A DNA stretch of 64,000 nt from Sciscionella marina DSM 45152 (GTDB lineage Bacteria > Actinomycetota > Actinomycetes > Mycobacteriales > Pseudonocardiaceae). Both the position numbers and the translations under genes were made by a program. This document shows, piece by piece, positions 58,489 through 64,000 of the stretch (its first letter is position 1; the number at the start of each line of letters is the position of its first letter). The notes beneath the pieces were generated by a model, which saw only the letters and a program-made list of their open reading frames with translations, did no database searches and was not told where the DNA came from. The stretch lies in assembly GCF_000379465.1 (NCBI RefSeq), contig NZ_KB905380.1:1-64000 (forward strand). The letters are read 5' to 3'.

Positions 58489-59208
58489 ATGGCGGGCAGC
58501 GAACCACGAGGCTCGGTGCTGGTGCTGGGCGCGCGTGGCGGAATCGGCGGCGCGGTCGTGCAGCGGCTCACCGCGGCGGGCTGTGCGGTCACCGGAACGG
58601 ATCTGCCCGATGTGGATCTCGCCGAACGCGATGTGGTCACCGCGCATATCGCGGAACTCTGGGACCAGGCCGGTGGATTCGACGCGCTCGTGCACGCGGC
58701 GGGCGTGTTCCCGGCCGCGGCGGTCACCGATTCGGACGAGGACCTTTTCGACCGCGTCATGGCGGTGAACACCCGCTCGGCGCTGAGCGCGGGCGCGCAG
58801 TTCGTCCGTGCCTGCACGGCAACGGGCCGGACCGGCTCGATGGTGTTCGTCAGCAGTGGGGCCGCATCGCGCGCGCGGGCCGGTACCGCGGTCTATGCCG
58901 CTTCCAAGGCCGCGCTCGACGCCCTGGTACGCGGGTTCGCCCTGGAACACGGACGAGACGGAATCCGTTGCTGTGCCGTGGCTCCCGGTTTCGTGGACGT
59001 GGCTTCGGCGATCAATCCCGTCCCACCGTCCTATGTGGACGATCTCCGGGCCGCCTGTCTGCGTGGCCGCCTCGGGCGTGCCGGGGACATCGCCGCGGTC
59101 ATCGCCTGGCTGCTCAGCCCGGATGCGGAATGGGTCAACGGCAGGACTATCCCGGTCGACGGTGGCGACGGCATCGGCTCGGTTTCCGGGCCGTCCTGGC
59201 TGAGCTGA
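58489..59208 (+). CDS. Short-chain dehydrogenase/reductase (SDR) 2
   Basis: 239 residues; ATG 58489 just after the CE4 stop. GARGGIGG cofactor loop (about 15-22), HAAG, SSG, and YAASK active site; ends with NGRTIPVDGGDG. The acidic residue in GTDLPD after strand 2 suggests NAD. It is the last gene of the 54.4-59.2 kb operon, and its stop lies 6 nt from the convergent regulator stop. Confidence 0.88.
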   Translation: MAGSEPRGSVLVLGARGGIGGAVVQRLTAAGCAVTGTDLPDVDLAERDVVTAHIAELWDQAGGFDALVHAAGVFPAAAVTDSDEDLFDRVMAVNTRSALSAGAQFVRACTATGRTGSMVFVSSGAASRARAGTAVYAASKAALDALVRGFALEHGRDGIRCCAVAPGFVDVASAINPVPPSYVDDLRAACLRGRLGRAGDIAAVIAWLLSPDAEWVNGRTIPVDGGDGIGSVSGPSWLS

Positions 59209-59213
59209 TCCGG

Positions 59214-60905
59214 TCAGTGCGGCACGGCACCCGCGGCCAGCTGGCGGCTGCGGCCGCCGTGGATGCGGTACACCAGGTGCGGATGGGCCAGCGTCGGATC
59301 GAGGGTGTCGTCCGGATTGCTCAGTCCGCGCTGACCACGCCCGGCGAACCGGTGGGCGCCGGTGACCCCGAACCAGGTCATCGAACGCAGGTGCTCCCGG
59401 ACGGCGCGGAATTCCCACGGCCTGCTGACCCGGCCCCATGCCTGAGCGAGCACGTTCACCATGTCGTAGTGCACCGCGGCCGCGCCGAGACCGGGGTCCC
59501 CGCCGTACGCGGACCGGTACCGCCGTTCGAACTCCGCGCACACCGGTCCGCCCGCGTGCCCGATCACGGTGGACCACAACAGCCCCTCGCTGAGCTCACC
59601 GAAGCGGCCGGTGAACTCCGGTGCCGCGGGTGACCAGGCGGCGTGGATCAGCATCCGCCCGGCGAGTTCCCGCGTCGCGCCAAGCAAAGCACGCAGCGTC
59701 GGTTCGGGAAACACCGACAGCGAAAGGGCATCCGGATCGGCATCCGCCAGTGCGTGCACGATTTCGGTGAAATCCTCGGTGTGGTCCGGGATTCTGCGCA
59801 GCAGGCTCAGCTCCCATCCCGCTTCCGCGCAACTGCGCGCCACCTGCTCGACCGCCCCGTCCGAATACGTGCTCTCCCGCAGCAGCACGGCGAGCCTGCG
59901 CCGCCGCGGCCGGTACCCGCCGGTGCTCTCGAGCCTGCGCACCGCCCGCAGCAGCCCGGGCACGTACGCGGATTCCGTGGAACAGACCTGGAACACGGCG
60001 CCCAGTCCGGCCGGATCCTCGTACACTGCATCGGAAAGGGCCCGCCCGGTCATCGAGTGCAGCACCGGAGCCCCGGTGGCCGCCGCCTCGGTGATCGCCG
60101 GGTGTGCGACCTTCATCGGGAAGTTGCCGAACAGGATCGCGTCCGCCCCGCGCGCCGCCAGGTCCTCGACCGCGCCCCGCAAGGCGTCCGGAGCGGCCTC
60201 CACCGCCACCTGCTCAACCCGGCGCCCGCCCGCTCCCCCGCGCGCGTTCAGCTCCCCCACGGCCAGCCGCGCACCCCGGCGCATGGCCGCGGCGTCCGCG
60301 CCGGCGGCGCACCCGGACGGATACACCGTGCCCAGCACGACCGGTCGTTGCCGCCGGGTCCCGGTGGCCGTGGGCAGCGTGGATCCGCACAGCACGGCCG
60401 ACAGTCGCGCGGGCAGGGTCAGTCGAGTCTTCGGCAGCGGCGCGGTGTAGGCATCGTGGTCGGCGAGCAGGGTGGCCACCGAGGCCCGCGCGGCGACGCC
60501 GGTCTTCGCCAGCACGTGCTCCACATGCGTGGCCACCGTGCGTCGTGAACAGCCGAGCGCCTCGGCGATCTGCGGATTGCTCAGCCCGCCAGCGATACAG
60601 GTGGCCACCTGAAGCTCACGGGGAGTCAGGCCGAACGGGGGTTCCTCCGCGCACACCACCAGGCAGGCGGTGCGCCGCTCGGCATCGGATACCTCGACCA
60701 CCACCCGCCGCACCACGCCCTCGCGCACATCCAGGAAACTCACCGTCTCGCCACGCAGTGACCGGGCGGCCCGGGTGGCGACCCGCACCAGATCAGCGCG
60801 TCCGGCGAAGAACACCTCGTCATTACCGCTACCCCGGCCGATCTCGGGCTGCAGCCACCGCCGCAGCCCGCCTGCACGATCGACCAGGTCCCGAGAATCC
60901 GTCAT
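59214..60905 (-). CDS. LuxR regulator with C-terminal periplasmic-binding-protein sensor domain
   Basis: 563 residues from ATG 60905. A poorly conserved N-terminal segment (1-85) is followed by a LuxR HTH in the middle (91-150: FGLTPRELQVATCIAGGLSNPQIAEALGCSRRTVATHVEHVLAKTG). Then comes a type I periplasmic-binding-protein fold (about 185-540: VVLGTVYPSGCAAGADAAAMRRGARLAVGELNARGG, ADAILFGNF, LAVLLRESTYSDGAVEQVARSCAEAGWEL), like AmiC/UrtA/LivK. There is no signal peptide, so the binding domain works in the cytoplasm as a sensor. AmiC-type proteins bind short amides, which fits the amide-related operon converging on it. It probably activates that operon or the neighbouring reductase. Confidence 0.85.
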   Translation of the reverse strand: MTDSRDLVDRAGGLRRWLQPEIGRGSGNDEVFFAGRADLVRVATRAARSLRGETVSFLDVREGVVRRVVVEVSDAERRTACLVVCAEEPPFGLTPRELQVATCIAGGLSNPQIAEALGCSRRTVATHVEHVLAKTGVAARASVATLLADHDAYTAPLPKTRLTLPARLSAVLCGSTLPTATGTRRQRPVVLGTVYPSGCAAGADAAAMRRGARLAVGELNARGGAGGRRVEQVAVEAAPDALRGAVEDLAARGADAILFGNFPMKVAHPAITEAAATGAPVLHSMTGRALSDAVYEDPAGLGAVFQVCSTESAYVPGLLRAVRRLESTGGYRPRRRRLAVLLRESTYSDGAVEQVARSCAEAGWELSLLRRIPDHTEDFTEIVHALADADPDALSLSVFPEPTLRALLGATRELAGRMLIHAAWSPAAPEFTGRFGELSEGLLWSTVIGHAGGPVCAEFERRYRSAYGGDPGLGAAAVHYDMVNVLAQAWGRVSRPWEFRAVREHLRSMTWFGVTGAHRFAGRGQRGLSNPDDTLDPTLAHPHLVYRIHGGRSRQLAAGAVPH

Positions 60906-60968
60906 GGTGCCTCCGCTCCCTTGCGCGCCCGTGTCTCACCATAACGATCCGCGCGAGCCCGGAGCTTC

Positions 60969-61568
60969 TCAACGGTCCGGGTGCCGGGTGGGAACGTGGT
61001 ATGCGCCCGAGTGGAAGACCAGGGGTTGCCCACCGGGCGCGGTATAGCGTTCGAGCTCGCCGAGGAAGATGACGTGGTCCCCGGCGGGAACCCGCCGCAC
61101 GGCGCGGCACTCGAACCGGGCGACCACGCCGGCCAGCAGCGGCACCCCGGCGATCCCCTCCTCGAGCTCGACATCGGCGAACTTGTCCGGGGCCCGGGTG
61201 GCGAACTGACGGGACAGATCGTGCTGGTGCGCGGCGCACCAGGACACCAGCGGCGGATCCACGGACACCGAGGTGAAGGAGTTCGCGGTGACCCCGAATC
61301 GCCGCCCGTCCGGTGCCGTGGCGGTCACCACGGCCACGGCGGTCGCGTACTGACCGAGCGCGGTGCGGTAGTCGCGCTGGCCGAGCCGTCCGGCCCGGGC
61401 CGAGGTGATGAACCGACACGCCTCCTCGGCGTCGAACCACCAGGGTTGCAGCGAACGCGGATCGTCGAACCCGTTGACCAGGGCACGAGCCAGCTGGGGT
61501 GTGTTCGCCGCCTCGGTGAACAGCTCCCGCACCTGGGGTGCGGCCGGGCGCAGGCAAAAGCGCGGCAC
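60969..61568 (-). CDS. Flavin reductase domain protein with unusual N-terminal segment
   Basis: About 199 residues from GTG 61568. Residues 65-199 are a flavin reductase-like FMN-binding fold (YRTALGQYATAVAVVTATAPDGRRFGVTANSFTSVSVDPPLVSW, HxF end HSGAYHV). They would supply reduced flavin to a monooxygenase; none is obvious nearby. The first 64 residues (LRPAAPQVRELFTEAANTPQ...) have coding-like codon use but do not belong to the family and may be the tail of another protein. The 5' end overlaps the beginning of the nitrilase remnant on the other strand, so both may sit at a recombination joint. The true start is uncertain. Confidence 0.75.
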   Translation of the reverse strand: MPRFCLRPAAPQVRELFTEAANTPQLARALVNGFDDPRSLQPWWFDAEEACRFITSARAGRLGQRDYRTALGQYATAVAVVTATAPDGRRFGVTANSFTSVSVDPPLVSWCAAHQHDLSRQFATRAPDKFADVELEEGIAGVPLLAGVVARFECRAVRRVPAGDHVIFLGELERYTAPGGQPLVFHSGAYHVPTRHPDR

Positions 61569-62204
61569 CCGGAATGGCCGGATCTGTTCTTCAACGTCGG
61601 CCTCGTCATCGGTCCCGAAGCGGAAATCCTGCTACGGCACTACAAACTGAACGCGCTGCTTCCAGTCGAGCGTTCGGTGTCCCCGCACGACCTGTCCGAC
61701 TGGTGGGTCGAACGGTACGGGCGCGGACTGGCACTGAACGGAGCGGAGGTCGTCTACCACGGATCACTGCCCGTTCCGTTCACCGAGAACGACGTCTTCG
61801 AAGTCACCGACCGGGCCCGGGCCCTGGACAACAACATGTACGTCATCGCCCCGAACATCGGCGGATACCACCTCTATCCGGAAAGCCCGCAACCGATCGA
61901 CGCGGGCGGCGGGCATTCGATGATCGTCGACCACCGCGGTCAGATCGTCGGGAAGCAGTTCGACACCAGCGGTTCCACCTTCGTCAGCGGGGTGATCGAC
62001 ATCGAAGGCCTGCGCAGTCACCGGGCCAGCGCGCAGATCAGCAACTGGGCCAAAGACATCCGCGCCGAACTCGGCCAGCTGATCTACGAGCGCCCGATCT
62101 ACCCGAAGAACCGCTACCTGAACCGGAAACCACCGCACCACGAGGAATTCCACCGCGAGGTGACCGAACGCCAAATCGAGCTGTTGCAGGACCGGGCGAT
62201 CTGA
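61565..62204 (+). pseudogene. Nitrilase-family hydrolase remnant lacking N-terminus and catalytic Cys
   Basis: The open frame matches the C-terminal two thirds of a formamidase-like carbon-nitrogen hydrolase: PEWPDLFFNVGLVIGP, RHYKLNALLPVERSVSPHDLSDWWVERYG, then RGLALNGAEVVYHGSLPVPF, DRARALDNNMYVIAPNIGGYHL, and YPKNRYLNRKPPHHEEFHREV. The N-terminal part with the catalytic Glu is missing, and there is no good start. Between VERYG and RGLALNGAE the segment that normally bears the catalytic Cys (MICYEG/MICMEG type) is absent in frame. Two of three catalytic residues are lost, so it cannot be an active nitrilase. It points to a former amide-degrading function of the locus. Confidence 0.75.
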
Positions 62205-62218
62205 CACAAGCCCACTGG

Positions 62219-62234
62219 CCAGGGGGAACCCTGG
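62219..62234. terminator. Bidirectional hairpin between convergent genes
   Basis: CCAGGG-GGAA-CCCTGG: a perfect 6-bp stem with a GNRA-type tetraloop, 15 nt after the nitrilase remnant stop and 6 nt before the isomerase stop. There is no T-run. Confidence 0.45.
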
Positions 62235-62239
62235 GGTTC

Positions 62240-63175
62240 TCAGCTTGCCGAGGGGAAGTTCTCCGTCACCCACTGCCAGCTGGACTTGGCACTCGCCAGC
62301 GGTTCGATGGAGGGCTGGTCGACCTCCACGATGATCCACCCGTCGAAGTTCTCGGGCAGTTCGCGGAGGTAGTCGAGCAGGGGCACTCCCCCTGATCCGG
62401 GTTCGAGGAAGAATCCGTTTTGGGTGGAAGCGAAGTAGGGCAAGGGTTCGGCCCGCAGTTCGGCAAGCCGCGTGGTGTCGAGGTCTTTGATGTGCAGTCC
62501 GGCGATCCGGTCGCGGTAGCGGCGCATCAGGCCGGGCACATCGGCACCGGCCCAGTACAGGTGCCCGAGGTCGAATCCGGCGCCGAGCACGGTGTCCGGG
62601 ATGGCGTCGAGGACGTGTTCGACTTCGTCCTGGGTCTCGATCCAGGATCCCACGTGGTTGTGGAACGCGGGCCGCACTCCTTCCGCGGTCAGGATTTCGG
62701 CCGCGCGTCCGATCGTCTCGGTGAACCGCTCGAGCCGCCCGGCGTCGAATCCGTGCCCGACGCCCGCGGCGACGTCGAACCGCGGCATGCCACCGCCGGT
62801 GACCATTTCGGCGGAGAGGAACACGGTGTCGAGTCCGAGCAGCAGCGTTTCGTCTGCGCTGCGGCGCACCCCGTCGAACCAGCGGAATTCCTCGGCCGAT
62901 CCCGGGGGCAGCGTGACGCCGTGTTCTTCGGGAAGCGGCACCGAAAGGTAGCCGGGCGCGACGCGTAGGCCGCTCTCCCCGATGAGTGTGCGGTAGGCGC
63001 TGATGGTCTGCGTGGGCAGCACTTCGAGCATCACCGCGGGAAAACCGGATTCGGCGACCTCGCGCAGCACGCGCGGTTGCTTGGCCAGGAACGCGGGGTC
63101 GGCGAACTCCCATCCGCTGGCCAGATCCGTCCACTGCAGGGTGTTGATGGCGAACTGGGAACGGTCGAGCGTCAT
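62240..63175 (-). CDS. Sugar phosphate isomerase/epimerase-type TIM-barrel protein
   Basis: 311 residues from ATG 63175. Xylose-isomerase-like barrel (AP endonuclease 2 superfamily): metal-site motifs FHNHVGSWIETQDEVEHVLD, GAGFDLGHLYWAG, AGLHIKDLD, and WIIVEVDQP. IolE/IolI-like proteins and subunits of C-glycoside deglycosidases share this fold. The adjacent GMC oxidoreductase, 31 nt upstream, suggests that the pair oxidises and then isomerises or eliminates a sugar or inositol derivative. Confidence 0.87.
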   Translation of the reverse strand: MTLDRSQFAINTLQWTDLASGWEFADPAFLAKQPRVLREVAESGFPAVMLEVLPTQTISAYRTLIGESGLRVAPGYLSVPLPEEHGVTLPPGSAEEFRWFDGVRRSADETLLLGLDTVFLSAEMVTGGGMPRFDVAAGVGHGFDAGRLERFTETIGRAAEILTAEGVRPAFHNHVGSWIETQDEVEHVLDAIPDTVLGAGFDLGHLYWAGADVPGLMRRYRDRIAGLHIKDLDTTRLAELRAEPLPYFASTQNGFFLEPGSGGVPLLDYLRELPENFDGWIIVEVDQPSIEPLASAKSSWQWVTENFPSAS

Positions 63176-63206
63176 TGGTAACTCCTCGTGAATCGATCGG
63201 ATCGTG

Positions 63207-64000
63207 TCAGGCGAGCCGGTTCAGCACCGAACGGGCGGCACGTACCGCGGTCGTCATCCCGGTCAGGGTGGAGTTGCACACCAGCGCGGTCGGGACGACT
63301 CCGTTACCGGCGGCGAACAGGTTCTCGAATCCCCACACCCGGCAGCCCGTATCGCAGACGCTGGTGCCGTCTTCTCCGGTGCCCATCCGCATGGTTCCGG
63401 TGAAATGCAGCGAACATCCGGGATCCAGCAGCGCGGATTCGGTTTCCGGATCGAAAGGACCGAGGGCTTCGGCGACCTCGCGCTGAACCTTACGGCCCTG
63501 TTCGATCCGCGCCCGATCGCTTTCGTTCCAGGAGAATCGGACCGTGATCCGCGGCATCCCGGTGGCATCGACCTCCTGTTCGCTGAACTCCAGCCGGTTC
63601 TCGGCGCGCAGTTCGGTGGGGATGTACACGCCGAGACCGACCTGATAGGCCAGCGGTGTTCCGTCCTCGGCCGTGCGCACCTGGGTGCCGATCTGGAACT
63701 GGAAGGGCTGGCGCGCACCGCTGTGCGGCTGCCAGTAGTGCTCGAGCATGGTCTCGCCCTCGGCCTGGACGGGCAGGCTCGCCAGCTCGAAGCTGAGCCG
63801 CTCCGGATCGGCGAGTACCCGCCCGGTGAGGAAAGCGTGCTCGTTGAGGTAACGGCCGAGCGCGGGTGGCCGGATCCCCGAGGCGAACAGCAACTGCGGG
63901 CTGCGGATGGTGTCCGCGCAGACCACGGTCGCCGTGGCGTGGACCGTTCGCACCGCACCACTGCGCACGTCCTCGAGCCGGGCACCGTGCACCCGGCCGT
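63207..64000 (-). CDS. GMC-family flavin oxidoreductase, C-terminal part (cut by window edge)
   Basis: About 264 residues are visible; the N-terminal FAD motif lies beyond the right edge. Marks of the pyranose oxidase/C-glycoside oxidase branch of GMC enzymes: VVCADTIRSPQLLFASGI, LNEHAFLTGRV, HFTGTMRMG and the C-terminal GNGVVPTALVCNSTLTGMTTAVRAA, which carries the catalytic His/Asn region (N in CNSTLT). Family members oxidise a sugar hydroxyl (C2 or C3). The isomerase gene follows downstream in the same operon. Confidence 0.88.
   Translation of the reverse strand, partial: GRVHGARLEDVRSGAVRTVHATATVVCADTIRSPQLLFASGIRPPALGRYLNEHAFLTGRVLADPERLSFELASLPVQAEGETMLEHYWQPHSGARQPFQFQIGTQVRTAEDGTPLAYQVGLGVYIPTELRAENRLEFSEQEVDATGMPRITVRFSWNESDRARIEQGRKVQREVAEALGPFDPETESALLDPGCSLHFTGTMRMGTGEDGTSVCDTGCRVWGFENLFAAGNGVVPTALVCNSTLTGMTTAVRAARSVLNRLA

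Noticed and set aside
1-64000. CRISPR arrays, IS elements, integrases, tRNA or rRNA genes
   Set aside because: No spaced repeats, transposase/integrase motifs or recognisable RNA gene sequences were seen on either strand by reading.

Overview
The window is about 70% GC with C/G-ending codons, tight ATGA/GTGA gene overlaps, LAL-type LuxR regulators and a modular type I PKS. This points to an actinomycete, probably a Pseudonocardiales/Amycolatopsis-like soil genus (inference from gene content only). I saw no rRNA or tRNA gene, CRISPR array, insertion sequence or integrase.

Region 1 (1-36,000) looks like one edge of a large type I polyketide cluster. On the minus strand lie the start of a second PKS protein (KS plus the beginning of an AT, cut by the left window edge), a 72-residue stand-alone docking-domain-like protein, and a first PKS protein with the order ACP-KS-AT(malonyl)-DH-ER-KR-ACP. 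Divergent to it is a four-gene cassette: amino-acid 2-monooxygenase-type flavoenzyme, acyl-CoA/ACP ligase, discrete acyltransferase and DHA2 exporter. Together with a nitrilase-family amidase at 29.7-30.6 kb this matches the logic that makes amino-acid-derived starter units such as 4-guanidinobutyrate (amino acid -> amide -> acid -> acyl-CoA -> ACP). Five large LAL regulators and one PAS-LuxR regulator occupy 14.5-29.4 kb. An operon at 29.7-35.8 kb then encodes a KS-AT didomain whose KS has lost a catalytic His, the two L-2,3-diaminopropionate (Dap) enzymes SbnB and SbnA, and the amidase.

Region 2 (36.2-48.3 kb) is catabolic. It holds an amidohydrolase/VOC pair with a TetR regulator, a LysR pseudogene, and a complete B12-dependent diol/glycerol dehydratase operon (small, large and medium subunits, both reactivase subunits and a PduO-C/HbpS-like protein) without shell genes. 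A GAF plus winged-helix regulator, an NAD-aldehyde dehydrogenase and a DUF779 protein follow. A nearly identical 20-bp repeat element stands at the same distance upstream of the dehydratase operon and of the aldehyde dehydrogenase, which ties them into one regulon.

Region 3 (48.4-54.3 kb) has an IclR regulator, an ADP-forming acyl-CoA ligase (alpha and beta), an acylating aldehyde dehydrogenase and a divergent MFS transporter. This is the layout expected for sulfoacetate or a similar C2/C3 acid. A strong promoter and two IclR-like operators sit between the divergent units.

Region 4 (54.4-64.0 kb) has a plus-strand operon (SDR, MHS transporter, C45 acyltransferase/amidase, CE4 deacetylase-like amidohydrolase, SDR), an unusual LuxR regulator with a periplasmic-binding-protein-type sensor domain, a flavin reductase, a nitrilase pseudogene, a TIM-barrel isomerase and a GMC oxidoreductase cut by the right edge. 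It reads as uptake and breakdown of an amide and/or a glycoside.
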